NCBI GenBank assembly: GCA_963930775.1
Contig: OZ005702.1
Span: forward strand, 1,984,001 to 2,048,000
Direction: 5' to 3'
DNA: 64,000 nucleotides
From: Cliona cf. orientalis
Lineage: Eukaryota > Porifera > Demospongiae > Clionaida > Clionaidae
The notes below the pieces were generated by a model that saw only the letters and a list, made by a program, of their open reading frames with translations, searched no databases and was not told the origin of the DNA. Below, one piece after another: positions 33,301-46,731 of the stretch. The position numbers and the translations under genes are program-made. The first letter of the stretch is position 1. Every line of letters starts with the position of its first letter.

Positions 33301-34442
33301 TCAAGCCAGTTTACCAAACAAGTATCTGCAATACTCTTGCGGAAATATGCCTTCTTTGGGGGTATTCTCAAGTGAGCCAAACATAATGACAGGATTGTGA
33401 CCTTAAAGATGTCAAGTGTCTTTCACTATCACCAGTACACTCTTGTCTTGGTACGTACTGGACAAGTCTTTATAACAAGCACACATGAACAGCTGATAAC
33501 ACAATAGCAACGACACATGTACATGTACAGTAGTCTCGTGCAAAGATCCCACTCCAAAAAAGCAGGGAAAGGGATTTGGTGAATTTGGACTGTTTCCTTG
33601 GTTTGGTGGCTCGGTGGGCACGTGCAGTAGTGAAACAAATCTTGGATCTGATTGGTCATGCATGGGTGTGGCTGCACGTGGCCCGATGATTCAAATTTAT
33701 ACAGCAGGCAATGGCACTTTGAATTCCTGCAGTTGGTGAGTCATGTGACTATGCTAAAGCTGCAATCTCATTGGAGCACTCAAATCCTTACCCTGGCCCA
33801 AGGATCATGTCCAAATTCACCAGACCCTTTTCCCTCCTTGAGGGTGGGGTCTGGGGACGAGACTACACGCTACATGCACAGTGTCATGTAACAACATGCA
33901 ACATACCTGGCCCACAGGCTGTGCAGCCAAACTCCACCTACCCAAATTATTGGCATTTACATACAAAAGAGTGTAATGAACCCAAACATAATTAACAGAA
34001 TTGACGGTGTACCAACCTGTGTGTATAAGGACTTTCTCCCACCCACATGTACATCGATACAACCACCCCCCAACAATATCTTTCAGGTCATGCAGGTATA
34101 TTAAATATAGACCTTCACCTGCTGCTCAGTTGCTGGTGGTTCGTCATCTTCGTCATCATCATCATCAAAAAGATCATGAACCTTGCTCTTAGCGGGCGCG
34201 GGCGCGGAGATCGGCTTGCTGTGAATGACCTCCTCTTCTGGTAGGTCGTCCGTGCTGGTTGGCTCTAGCAGAGCCGTGCTGCTCTCAGGCTTAGCGGCTG
34301 TCGTTGAATCTTCGCCGCTGTCAGTGGGCAGGGTTGCCGCTGGCGTTGGTTCCTCCGCTTGCGGTTCTTCAACTGTCTCCGTGGTCTCGGCAGTCGCTTC
34401 TGCTTCTTCTTCAAAGTCCATCGGAGGGGGAGAGTCAGCCAT
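29588..34442 (-). CDS. SNX1/2: sorting nexin 1/2-type PX-BAR protein
   Basis: Retromer-associated (ESCPE-1 type) SNX-BAR protein acting on endosomes. Exons: 34119-34442, 32634-33049, 32308-32386, 31877-31990, 31518-31611, 30970-31106, 30760-30828, 30368-30511, 30013-30093, 29876-29947, 29588-29638; phases agree and give 526 residues. The acidic N-terminus carries a DLF motif (VHDLFDDDD), the type bound by the SNX27 FERM domain in vertebrate SNX1/2. The PX domain has [12 protein letters not shown] and [10 protein letters not shown], the phosphoinositide-binding residues of the family. The rest is the BAR helical region, ending [12 protein letters not shown], close to the SNX1/2 ending WEDFLPEAKAI. 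One gene probably represents both vertebrate paralogs. Start: only ATG at the head of the acidic region. Confidence 0.93.
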
Positions 34443-34970
34443 TTTTGCGAAAAAGGATCAGCAGCAAAGGCAATGTAAGTGGGAGGGTCGTGTATGTCAC
34501 GTGGTTTAGAAGTGGGCGTGATGGGTACGGTACGCGCACTTTGTGCAAGGGGCGTGGCAAGAATCGCTCGATACGCGATGGCGCTATGCGATCGGCGATC
34601 GTTTGCATAAATTACCCAGTGCAGTATTATACTAGTACCACCCCTTTGGGCAGTGCAAACACCGCGGGTGTATCGACAAAGGGGGTGAATACTTCAAATC
34701 TAGACTGCTACGAAGAAGCAGCTGCCTTTGATTTAGAAGGTGGGTGTGGCATCACGTACTAATTTGCGTGAAGATTGGATCCAGTGTGGTACCGGTATGT
34801 TATCATACAACAGCATTAATATTATCTATTCTGTGATGATATTTTATTACTTTATATCTCCAGAGAATAACCGGCACAAACCAGGCTGAGCAGTGATCAG
34901 AGAGGCTACCATTCACACAGTTGACTCAAGATACAATTTCTTCCATTCCAATTCAGTCTATTCCACAAAG
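34443..34970. promoter_or_regulatory. divergent promoter: sorting nexin / RA-PDZ coiled-coil gene
   Basis: 528 bases between the two ATGs. A CACGTG E-box is at 34498-34503 and the central part is CpG-rich (GCGATCGGCGATCG near 34589). No TATA box is evident. The right-hand part is probably 5' UTR of the plus-strand gene. Confidence 0.5.
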
Positions 34971-35274
34971 ATGGTTCGTACTAAGATTGAGGTGAACATC
35001 TCATCCCTGAAGCAGCGCAGCCGAGTAATGAATATCATTATTGGGTCGACTACCACAGCAACGGATGTCCTCTGCAAGGTACTGGAAAAGTGCCGAATCA
35101 GAAATCCTTCGGGAGACTATCAGCTCTGGGCGACTGCTAAGGATAAGAGCCAGCAAGGTAAGCATTACGGCATATCTTAGTTAAGTTTGCACATCAAGAT
35201 AGATGATGTAGCCTCAGCATTTCAATGTTTCATGCAATAATATTGAAAACACACACACACGCTCTCTATCTCTG

Positions 35275-35349
<75 letters not shown>

Positions 35350-35532
35350 ACTCACATGTTTGAGAACACCAGATAGTTGTGATCCAGCACGATAATGAGT
35401 AGATTAGGTCATGTTGTACCAACACTATACAGACAGTTTGTCATCACTTACTCACAAACTTTTGGTGCACAAACACACAATGCCGCACATCTGCCATGTA
35501 CTGAGGCATAATAGTCACTCTCAGATGGAGTG

Positions 35533-35580
<48 letters not shown>

Positions 35581-38500
35581 CACATGTACTGCTTATGTCC
35601 TCCTCTGGGTATATCATACCACAGGATTTGTCTAACAAAGTACAGATTAAGAATTCCTGATATAATACACAACCACAGCTAACATGCCATGTAGTGGGGA
35701 GCATACTTTATTTGACAGCTTTGTGGTATACCTTAGTGTGCCAATGCTTCCCAGGTGCAATCAAATGCAGCTTTATGCATCTGTGTCACCAGAAGACTAT
35801 CATTATAGACGACTACAATCTTAATGTAATATCACACTGCGTATAGGTATATATATATATAACAGCTATCATATGCTCTGCTATGGTCTTTCTCGAACCA
35901 GTGCTCCAATTTAGGCGACCACTAGTACTTGCTTGAATAGAATGTTTATTTGTTTGCCTTGGCACCCAAACTTTTTGATATTGGGTAATTATCATACAGT
36001 GCTGCACATCCAAAGCCTATACACACGATGAAGCGTATCATTATCCGTTGTCTTCAAAGCTTGTGTAGCTGTAGTTCTGCCAGTTAGCACCTCGCGCATG
36101 ACTATAATACAATTGAATGTATTGTGCTGGGTACAATAGTGTAGTAGAACATTGTATATTGTAGTATAATATTATATTATGATGCGTAGCTCATTGTCCA
36201 CGTACACGTGTAGACATATGTGGTCCAGATGCTTGATATCGTATAGTGCATTTGATTGCGGGTCAGTTATCATATTTGAGCCAATCATGCTTACCAGATC
36301 ATACGAAATATGAAATTACACGCATTCCAACCTGCTATCTACCTATGTACTCAGATACACTACTAGGGGAGACACAGCGACTGAGCCATGTCCTGTCCGA
36401 CTCGCGCGAGAAAACAGCCATTGGATCGATCCAATTTGTCGTCCGACCAAAGCCCGTCGTGGATCCTAGTGAACTGGAAGCAGCTGGGAGTGGCCTTGTG
36501 CGGGTGTACCATCGACTCTATGGTGACTACGAGAGCTACCTCAGCTATATAGTGACGCCAGCGACAGAAGCTAGCCAGGTACTACAACAGGCCATCCAAC
36601 AGCTGTCTACGAACGATGATCCAGACCATTTTGAGCTTGTACTAAAGACAGGAACCAAAGGTATTATTTCTTGACTAGCATTTCTATTTTAGATTTGCAG
36701 AAGCATTGTGAGGTAGTATGTCACTCATGCATTAAAATTAATATGCAATAGATAAGCTTTGTAATGAACTGTTATCTATGCAGAACGTGTGTTAAGGGGT
36801 GCTGAACATGTGTTGGCACTGCAAGATGGTCTCTCACACTTGGAACTGAGACAGAAACCACCACTGGCCCATTCCCATTCCCAGACACCGAAAACAACAA
36901 CCAACACCAAAGTCACCACCACCACCCCACCAAAACATACTGACTCACCTTCCAGCACGCTAGAACTCCAACGAGGAAGACTTGGCCTACACACTGATCT
37001 AATCGCGGCACTCAAAGAGTTTGCATCTTCTTCAAGAACGACGAAAAGCTTACAGACACGAGAGAGTATTCTGGAACAAGCTGTGGTGGAGCAAAACCAA
37101 ATCTTGGATGTGATGCAAGGGGTGATTGCTTCGCTTGAAAGAGAAAATGGATTTGCAAGTGAAAAGATTGAAGCTCAGAGTAAGCTTATACAGGACTCAG
37201 TTGGCTGGGAATCGAGAGCCAGGAAGGCAGAAAAACAGCTTAGGGAGCTTAGAGATGCTGCTACGAGAAATAGTGGAGACGGCTTGGATGATAGTTCATC
37301 TGCTGTCACTGGTACACTTGTAAGCTTTGAAAGGGCACTGGCTCAAAAAGATCAGCTGATTGCTTCACTTCAGGCCAAGCTACACTCAGTCCCACTAGAG
37401 ACGAGAAAGAAATTGGATTCTGAGCAGCCGAGCTCTGACTCTGGTCCGACATCAGTTCGTCTTGCAGCAGAGCACATGCGAGTGATTGAACTTGAAGAGG
37501 AGCTATCAACAAACAAAGCCGAGCTTGAGAAACTAAAGAGGGAGTTTTCAGAACATCATACAATGATGCTGGCCAAGGAGTCTGAAGTTCAACACCTACG
37601 ACACGAGTTGGGGATGCAAAAGAAATCTAATAACCAGCAGAAAGAGCTTGTCTCAAGGCAGCGCCAGGCCATGATGGAGAAAGACGTTCATCTTACTTCT
37701 CTCACCAGAGCTCTTGAGAGGGAGAAGAAAGCAGCTGACCAGATGAGAAAGCGACAGTTCCAAGGTGGCTCCAGTACTCTCTCGGTCACACCAAAAGTGG
37801 CTGACATTTCGATGCCTTCTGCCTCAAGTTCCTCCTCATTGAGTTCAAAAGTTGAGGCTACCAACTTGTTTGATATGGTAATGGGTCGCGAGATCAGCAC
37901 TGTACAGATAATGAGATCATCTAGTCAGGTGGAGCTGGGGTTTACATACGTCAAGACCGAGCTTCCCGTTTCGTCCAAACACACCTGCCTCATCGTAAAA
38001 TCTGTCGAGAAAGGTAGCTTGGCATTTGGCAGATTACAGCCTGGAGATGAAATTTTGGAAGTAAACGGTCATGCCTGTCGCAGTGCAGATCAAGGGGTAG
38101 CAATTGAGTGGTTGGAGAGTGGTAGTGGGGTTATTAAAATAGCTCTGGCTCGAGAGAGAGACCTATCCCTCCAGATGCAAGCCCACAGCACTCCAATGAA
38201 GACAGAGCAGAGTACACTCTGGGCCACTGCTCTCTCCAATTCCTCGGATACCATGTTCACAAGCTTCACAGCTAGCTCAACAAAGCCTCGTGAACCAAGC
38301 CAAGCTGAGTACGTCAGTTTTCCTCAAACATCTGTCGATCTTCCACTCACCAAGAACGTCAATACAACAACATCTTCTTCGGAGAAATCTACTGAATACC
38401 AACAACAAGATAAGGAAAGTCAGGAGGAAGTGTCGCTTTCAGAGAGAAGTCAAGAGGAAGCCACCATTCAAGAGCTCCAGGCTGAGGTGAGTGGACTTCA

Positions 38501-41500
38501 GGAACAGTTAGATGAATCAGAGCAGTCAAGACTAGAACTCGAGGGAGAAATGGAAGCTCTCAGGTCAGGGTTTGACGATTTGCAGATGGAGTTTGACTCC
38601 ACCAAGTCTGAAAACGCTCAGCTGAAACAAACGGCTGGTTCACACGACAAAGAGGTGGCAGGAATTCAACAAAATGTTCAAGAATTGCAAGCCATGCTGG
38701 TGAAGCTCGAGAACCAAGTTACGGATGACCAAGAGAGAATCGCCTCCCTTGAGAATCACAATAAGAGGCTCACTAACGAATTGATTGAAGCTAGGCTACT
38801 CAGTGATGGTTCAGTTAAGGAGAAAGCTGATTTAGAGAACGAAGTAACTAGATTAAAGGAGGAATTGGTGACAAGAGGCGATGCTGACAGAAGGAAGAGT
38901 GAAGACTTCCAGAAATTGCTTTCTGAGAAAGACCAGTTCGCAGCAGATGTGGAGCTCAGAGACACAAGAATCAAGGAACTAAGTGCACAGCTGGAGAATA
39001 GGACAGCAGAACATCAACAAGTACAGCTTGAAGCCGAAGAGAAGAGCAAACAACTAATCTCTGAGATCATGTCGTTGAAGCAAACGACCGTTGAAACGTC
39101 GTCTTCTGCTCTACTAGAGAAAGAACAACTTCAATCTCAGTTGGCATCGGCAAAGAATCTCTTAAAGGAAGCAGAAGAGAAAGAAGCACAACAAAAGGCT
39201 GAGATGAGGTACCTCAAGCAAGCAGCAGACCTGGCTAACCAGCAACTCAAGGAGATGGAGGAGAAACGTAAGAAACGTGAAGAAGAACTAGCCTTCTTCA
39301 GGCAGCAGGTAGAAAGCAAGACTCTTGAGATGGAAAGCCTGACGCTCGGTCTAAAGGCCACTCAACACAAGTTAGAAGGCAAACAAGAATCACTGAGTAG
39401 ACTTCAACACGAGGTGGATTCCCTTCGAAGAAACTGTGCCAAACTTCAGAATGAGAGAAGCCATGCAACCGAAGCTATAAATAGCCTTACGTCTAGCCTG
39501 AAAGAAACTCAGTCAGAAATATCGAGGTTGGAAAAGAAGCTTGAAGAGTCACGAGATGAGAAAGATGCTTTGTTTCAACAGCTGGAAGAATCGATTTCGG
39601 AAAGCACTCAACTTCAGCTGGAAGTGGACGAACTAAAGGGTAATCTGAAGGAAGCTGAAGAGACCCAGGAGAGAGTAAGCACACTTTCAGCAATGATCGA
39701 AGAGGTACAGGAAGAGAAAAGGACACTTGAAGAAGAGCTAGCTAAACAAAAGGGCGGCTTCGAGGCTGAAAAGAAGATCCTGGAGAGTGAGCTCTCCCAG
39801 TCGAGGAGCGAATCTCTGAGTAAGTCTGCCACCGTACAGGAGCAACTCTCCAAACAGGAGGATGAGATCAAGAGACAAAGAGACAAACTCATTGCTTGTG
39901 AAGGAGAAAAGGCAAAGCTTTCACACAGCCTTGACAGCTACAAAAAGAGGGAGGCTGAGCTGTTAGAACAAATTCAAACCATTAAGTCAGAACGAGACAA
40001 CCTAATTGGCGAATTGAAGACTGTTAATGCACAGAAGGATGCCTCTCTTAAGGAGTTGGAATCAAGCCAAAAGAGGGTGGAGATCTTGAATCAGCAGTGT
40101 TCAAGCACCAAGGAGGAATTTCAAATAGCTGAAGCCACTTGTGAAGCCCTAAGGAAGGAAGTGAAGGAAAGCAGATCTGAGGTCAAAACGTTGACTGCCA
40201 GTAAACAAGAGCTGACTCAAGAATTGAATAGCTTACGAGAGCAGATTGATCAGGATAGGAGTGAGATAGACCAGAAAATCCAAGACTTTCAGGAACTAAG
40301 TGTCACTCATAGCCAACTACAGGAGAAGACAAAGGTTGAGCAAGGCCACCTTGAAGATTTGAAAGCCTCTGTTTCAAATCTAAGTGATCGTAATGCCAAA
40401 CTTCAAGCTGAAAAGAAACGTAGTGATGATATGATAGCTTCAATGGAATTCATACACCAACAGAACCAAGCAACTCTGGCTGAGGCCACGGACACTATCA
40501 GACTGAGGGAATCAGAGGTGGCTCGGTTGGAAAGGGAACTTGAAGAGACGGCTGCCAACCTGAAAAAGGAAAGGACAGAGACAGCCAGTCTAAAGGAGAG
40601 TTTATCCAACACCAAGGAACAGTTGGAGAAGTCTGAAGCTACACGAAATAAAGAGGTTACCGAACTAAAGGAGCAGCTGAGTGTCCATGAGAAAGATGTT
40701 GGAGAGCTAAGGGAACAATTACAGACAGAGAAATCGACCAATGTTAAGTATAAAAGCCTCATTACACAGCTCAAGTCCAACACGGAGCATGCCAATAGAG
40801 AGAGGTATAGTGTCCAATCTAGTCTCGATGCTGCCGTGAGGGAGAAGGCAGAACTAGAGGCCTTGAACAAACAGCTGGAAGGGCAGCTGGCTAGATCAAG
40901 GTCAGAGATCAGTCAACTTGAAGATTCCAACAACACACTGAGTTCTGAGTCAGCCAGTCTCAAGCTGCAACTAAAACAGAACAGTCGAGAGGCAGATGAG
41001 CTAAATGCACAGCTTCAAGCTGTGGAGATGAACTTGGAGGTGGCCAATAGGACTCTTGACGAGAACGAGAGAGAAAGGCTGGAATGGACGTCACAGAAAG
41101 AGAACGTGGAGCTACAGCTTGAAGATGTCAAGACTGCATTGAAGCAGTCACAGAGCAGCCTTGAACAGACAACTCTTCAGCTACACGTTCGAGAAGAAGA
41201 GTTATCAAAACTGAAAAGTAGTCTTGAATTGAGACAGAGAGAGTGTGGACAGTTACAGGAGTCTCTCATTGCCGCTAATAGCAACATACAAATGTTTGAA
41301 AAGAAGGTACAAACCCTAGAATCTGAGAAACAGGGTCTACAGGTCACCATAGAACAGGTACAAGAACAAGCAGAAGGTTTGAAGAGGTCGTTGTCAGCTT
41401 TTGAAGGGGAAAGGAAGGAGGAGGTGGAGAGATTACAGAAAGACAAGGAAGACCTTCAGAGCAGATGTGAGGAGCTCTCGACAAAAGCAGTTGGTCATTT

Positions 41501-42335
41501 CAACAGAATGCAAAGGCTTGAGGTTGCAAAGAGAGAAGCAGAAGAGACAGTAACTCAACTCTTAGCTGCCCAGGAGGCTCTCAAGAACTCTCTCAACTCA
41601 CTAGGTGATGAGAAGGATGTGGAGATCCTTAGACTACAGAACCAAGTTTCCCAGTCTGCAGGTGAAGCGAGTAAAACCAGAGAGAAGCTTGAAGAGGCAC
41701 TTTTGAAAGGATTGGAGATTGAGAAGAAGTTGGAACATTTGGAAGGAGAGCACCAGGTTAATTTGGAAAGGTGTGGCCATCTGGAGAGAGAGAATGACAC
41801 ACTCAAGCAACAATCACAAGAACATGAACGCACTTCCGACCAACTTTCAGAACTCAATTCAAAGATGTCTTCATTACAAGAGGCTCTCAGAATGAAGACA
41901 GAGCGCTTGAGTGATGCTGAACAGTCATTACAGACAACAAGATCCGAACTAAAAACCACTCAAGCTGAAAACGAAGGGCTTCTAAGCAAGGTTTCAGAGT
42001 TGGCTAGCGTTAAGGTCTCACTTGTGGAAAAGTCGGCAGAAATGGATGAACTGAGGGGACGTTTGGCTACAAGTGCTAAACAGTGCAAAGAATTAACCGG
42101 TGAGCGTGACAATCTCCTAACAACTCTACGGAAGCTAGAAGTAGAGAAGCATTCTCACGCTGTAAAGAAGGCCGCCACGCCAGAACTACCACGTTCAAGT
42201 GAGGGGAAAGAGGAACTGTTGGAGCATTTAAGGACCAAGAAAGAGGAGGCGGACAGACTGAAGGACTATGTAGACAAACTGTTGACAGCTGTCGTGGAAC
42301 ATGCTCCGTTTGTGCTGGGACATATCCGAGATTGA
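34971..42335 (+). CDS. RA-RA-PDZ long coiled-coil scaffold protein
   Basis: Exons 34971-35157, 36367-36660 and 36784-42335 join in consistent phase for 2,010 residues. Two Ras-association-like ubiquitin folds are at the N-terminus: about 3-95 (VRTKIEVNI..IQFVVRPKP) and 110-200 (GLVRVYHRLYGDYESY..ERVLRGAEHVL..LELRQKPP). Coiled coil runs from about 240 to 440. A PDZ domain spans about 540-620, with ligand-loop sequence LGFTYV and the LQPGDEILEVNGH signature. A Glu/Gln/Lys-rich heptad coiled coil then continues from about 690 nearly to the C-terminus. RA domains suggest binding of active Ras or Rap; PDZ and coiled coil suggest a junctional or cytoskeletal scaffold, as in afadin. FHA, DIL and myosin motor domains are not seen. 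I do not know a named family with exactly this order. Most of the protein lies in one 5.5-kb exon. Confidence 0.85.
35279..35345. repeat. (CT)n microsatellite
   Basis: Almost pure CT repeat of about 65 bases in intron 1 of the RA-PDZ gene. A complementary (GA)n run is at 35536-35577. Long Ser/Leu or Arg/Glu frames over these are artefacts. Confidence 0.9.
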
Positions 42336-42619
42336 CCCGTACATGCACGCATGCATACATACATCGATGCACCTGCTATAAATTATTTAATTATTATAGA
42401 CAGTATTATACAATTTTTCACAATAATTATAATTAATTTTATTAATACTCAAAATAACTCAGACAACTGCACAAGTAATAAAATCTCGATCTCTTTAAAG
42501 TTGGATCAAGAAGTGCTCAACAGCATAATACTAATAATTAATGCATTTGGCAAATCCTTACTCATGAACAACTGGTGAAGAGAATAATACCAGGTCCTGT
42601 TAGTACTGTCTCATGAAAA
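42336..42619. other. convergent 3' region of the RA-PDZ gene and MEK
   Basis: AT-rich 3' flank. The plus-strand CATACATACATC repeat just after the stop is likely 3' UTR. No gene seen. Confidence 0.5.
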
Positions 42620-42882
42620 AGAGCCCATATTATATACGTGGGCAGTGTATAATTACTATAGACCAAATTGAATGTGGGAAACTGCATGTACTAAAAAGCT
42701 TGAAAATGGACTAAAACCAAACATCCTACTTCGATTCTTAGACTATCAAATCACTCAAATTTTCAAAAACGTGAATTTCTGTTGCTCATGAAATGCATTT
42801 TAAACATGTTTTCAAGATTAGGGGAGCTAACTCAACATTAAATTTTGTGGGTTAGGTCACTCTGGTTCTGAGCCCTTCATAT
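42620..42882. mobile_element. diverged copy of the GAAGGGCTGAGAG MITE
   Basis: In reverse orientation it aligns with 4336-4573 through the right end (GGTTCTGAGCCCTTC) and the core (TTTTAAACATGTTTTCAAGATT against TTTAAAATGTGTTTCATGAG). The left end is worn. It lacks the poly-C run. Lies 3' of the RA-PDZ gene. Confidence 0.6.
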
Positions 42883-43134
42883 TAATGTGTGAGATTGTGG
42901 GCTGTATTGGTGAAGGTAGGGTATAATAATTATAATTATGTACATCAAAGGTAAATACGGTGAAACTATACAGTGCACATCAAAGGTAAAATTAATTATT
43001 ATGTTAGGTGTATCCTGATTGAGATAGCTATAATACAGAATGCACTTAAGAATGGATGGCCTCGCCGAAATTTCCAAAAAATAATAAGCCACTAAATTGA
43101 TAATTATAATAATAATAATTTTGCCAATAATAAA

Positions 43135-44030
43135 CTATGGTAGAGGCTGGTGTTGCTTGTAATACTCGTTATCCTTGATAGTTTTTTTAACCCAGGAGGC
43201 AAATCCGTCCGTGGTCACTGTGGATGAAGACTCAACAAACTTGTGGGCCTAAAAATTCAATAGAGAATTGAATAATTATAATATTATCATTCGCTAAATT
43301 TTTTATTAGCTTCGCATAGTGCAAATTTTTAATGCTCATTAGCAGGACATTTCTTCCCCATTTACATGTGTATCAGATTCTGTGTTAACGTTGGCAAATG
43401 GCACTAGAGCACCACAGATCCTTCACCTCATCTACATTAGTAAGCCAGGGAAAAAGAACAAAAAAACAAACCCAAGGCAGCTGGCTGCCGGGAATCGAGC
43501 CCATGGCTTCCTGCTTTAGCTGCAGGCTCTCTGACCGCTGACCTATGCTGTCGCTGCCACCCCCCTCCCTCCCTCCCCTTTGCAGTCTACTTTCTATCAC
43601 AACGGTGACCTTTTCCCAATGATTACACGTCATGCATACTGTCATCAAGAGCTTATAGAATGCAAGCTAAAAAATAATTAAAATTTTAACTTTAAAATTC
43701 GCATATTATTTTCTGTTAGCACTCATCTATGTCCTAGAACGCAAATTTTCTTGTGCTAATTAGATCTTGCATTTTATTAGCATAAAGTCAGTGTATTGAT
43801 CTGCGGTGCATAGTGTGTACAGTGGAAACTTGAATAAATCTATATTTTTACTGTTGTGAAGGAGGAAGCCTCCCATTATGGATATGCTGTTTATAGTGCT
43901 ATAATGGAGGAGTCTATTAGAATAAACACAGTGCATGTATACACCCTATACATGTAGCTGGCTAAAGTTGCAGAATACTCACCAAAAGTGTTTTTAAATC
44001 TCCTCTCTGTTTGACCTCCTTGTGCAGGCT

Positions 44031-44062
<32 letters not shown>

Positions 44063-44763
44063 GATGGTGTAGGTAAAGGGTCGTCAGATATAAACATACT
44101 GCCATGCATGCATAGACACTACTGTACTTACCATAATTTGACAAAACTTCTAAAATCTTCATTGAAGTACTCTGGACTGAGAGTTGGCGGTTCCTGCAAT
44201 GATAAAAATTGAGAATCTTATGATGTCATTTACAATCATGTATATTCCATCCTTAAAAATGTATCTCTACTCTCGACAGGAACTGTATAGAAAAAGAAAT
44301 TAGGGTAGCTTTGTCCCTATGCAGGCCCATCCATTACCAGCATTTGGTAATGCATACATGTTGGAACATTGAAAGGTCGGGAATGAGGCTGGAATGTACA
44401 CGTATGCAAATAGAGGATTAAGTTCTTACACTTGTAAAGATGATTTGTAGCAATTCAAATATCGGCATGCGTATTGCATGAGCGTGTGAGGCGAAAGGAT
44501 TCCCCCCTGCCCGAGGGGGGTAAACGGTCCCAGCGGGGGGCTGCTTCATCTCCTCCGCAATTTCTCCGGGGGGAGGCTGGGGGATTGGGTAGCGCCCCAG
44601 GGCCATTTCTACTAACGAGATACCCAAGCTCCAGATATCAGAAAGAATGGTGTACTCACTGCCCTGTAGCCGCTCAGGCTGGGAGGATGAGAGAGAGAGG
44701 GAGAGAGGGAGAGAGGGAGGGAGAGGAAGAGAGGGGGAGAGAAAGAAAGAGAGAGAGAGAGTG

Positions 44764-44794
<31 letters not shown>

Positions 44795-46476
44795 GAGAGA
44801 GAGGGAGAGGGAGAGAGAGAAGTGGGGAGAGATGTAGTCTAGAGCAACAATTGACGTACATACCAAACATGACACCTCTATCCATACCTGAAACATATAG
44901 TCATACGCATGCAGCTACTAGCTGCAAGTAACCTTGAAAATTTAATAATATTATTTATTTATTTATGACAAAGCAGGCTGAATGAGATTATAATCGACAA
45001 AAGTCTAAAACAGTTGTATTACCATTATGAATTACATGTAATTGCCAAAGGTCAACAGCAAGGTCAGAAATCCATAGAGGTGTACACATATACATGTAGT
45101 AGTGGCAATAAAATAAAAATTAAATTTCCTTTAGCAGAGGGTGAGTGAGTGTGTTTGTGCAGGTGGCTGAGGTTTGCGCATGAAAACCAGCGAACCATGC
45201 GGTATGACAACTATTCACCATCATCCAAGGCTCTCTGATTAATCTGTTTATCTTCAATACCACTTCAGTTTGGTGAGGTTACTCACATGAACAGTGTGTG
45301 TACCTACCCAGTACATGTACACGCATAATAGTACACCATTTTATATTATGGCACACTTGGAAAAAGCTACGCCTTAGCGCCGCCTCAGCGCCAGACACCT
45401 CGACTCCAACACAAATTAATACGCAAAGAATAGAGGAGGCACCACCATAGTATTCTGTACATAGGCTCATTAACCAGAAGCCCCCTACATCCAAACCATG
45501 CATCCACCTCTCTTCAGAACTCCCAAGCTGATTCTCTGATCTGCGGTCACAAAGGACAACTCTCTGGTAAGCAGCTGGGTCATATCAAAAACACGTTTTT
45601 AATTTCTCATTTGCATAATTCAATTTGGTGCTCTACTTCTATGGGTAGTGGTCAGTAGTGTGGTGGATGATTTGGATGATGTAATGTTACGCAAGTGCTG
45701 CGGCCTATATAGAAGCATGTGACATATGTACATGTATGTGCAGTTGATTCAATTAAGTTTTCCGTGTCACTGAGCTTATTAATGATATAATAAGCGGCGG
45801 GCAAGACAATGACAAAGATCGCATTACGAAACAAATTAAACAGGTGTTTTTATAATTTGGAAGCCGGCCACAGTAACTCCCCACAAAGTTGTTTACCGTG
45901 CATGTACATGTGTATGTACATGTACATGCACATGTACATGTACATGTACGTACAATAATAATTTAGTCAGCTGTTAGTGTGCATGAACACTTACATGTAT
46001 ATGTGTGAAGAGGGATACTTTTTTATGAAGCATAACCACTCGTAAAGGCTCAAAAACCACTTCTATCAGAAAACGGCCTTTGTCAATGCTAACAATCAAA
46101 TACAGAGTTTGTAGACCACATACCGTATAACGGGAAACTTTCGAGGGAGAAAATCTTCACAAATTTTGCGATTTTACAGCCACCCGCAAAAGTTTTCTCC
46201 ACGAAATTTTAGGCATGCCACACCCATCTATGCAATCAGTTTAACATTCCGTGAAAGTTTTCTCCTTGAAATGCTCCCTTCCTACCGATCCGTGAAAGTT
46301 TTCTCCCTTGAAAGTTTCCCGCTATAAATATTATGGTACATGTACAATCACGTGTTTACTCCAGAAAGTGCTTAATGATAAGATAGAGATGGATAAGCAG
46401 TTGCAAATTTTCCGATGGTCTCGTCCCCATGGCAGTCTCTCCAATGCTTTCAATACAAATATAACCTTTCTTGATT

Positions 46477-46507
<31 letters not shown>

Positions 46508-46688
46508 CATGATCAGCCTTGTTAGAAGTTGTGTCATTTTTGCTGCTTATGCATAAAAATTAAAATTTGTGATCAGCTGTGAGAAAAAGGACCATTTTGA
46601 AATTTTTTTGATTGTAGTGTATACATGTAGCTTGTACTGTATGTACGTATACACTGAGACTTCCAGGTGTGTGTTTCAAGCACCCCGC

Positions 46689-46731
<43 letters not shown>

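Noticed and set aside
38756-41959. Several minus-strand Ser/Leu-rich frames
   Set aside because: Antisense shadows of Glu/Lys/Gln-rich coiled-coil codons in the RA-PDZ gene.
43487-43566. A suppressor-like tRNA with anticodon CTA on the minus strand
   Set aside because: The D and T stems pair poorly, position 33 is not T and the acceptor stem does not close. Better read as a worn tRNA-derived repeat.
44418-44931. Plus-strand frame rich in Arg/Glu and minus-strand Ser/Leu frame
   Set aside because: Created by the (GA)n microsatellite. The real coding part is MEK exon 7 at 44430-44678.
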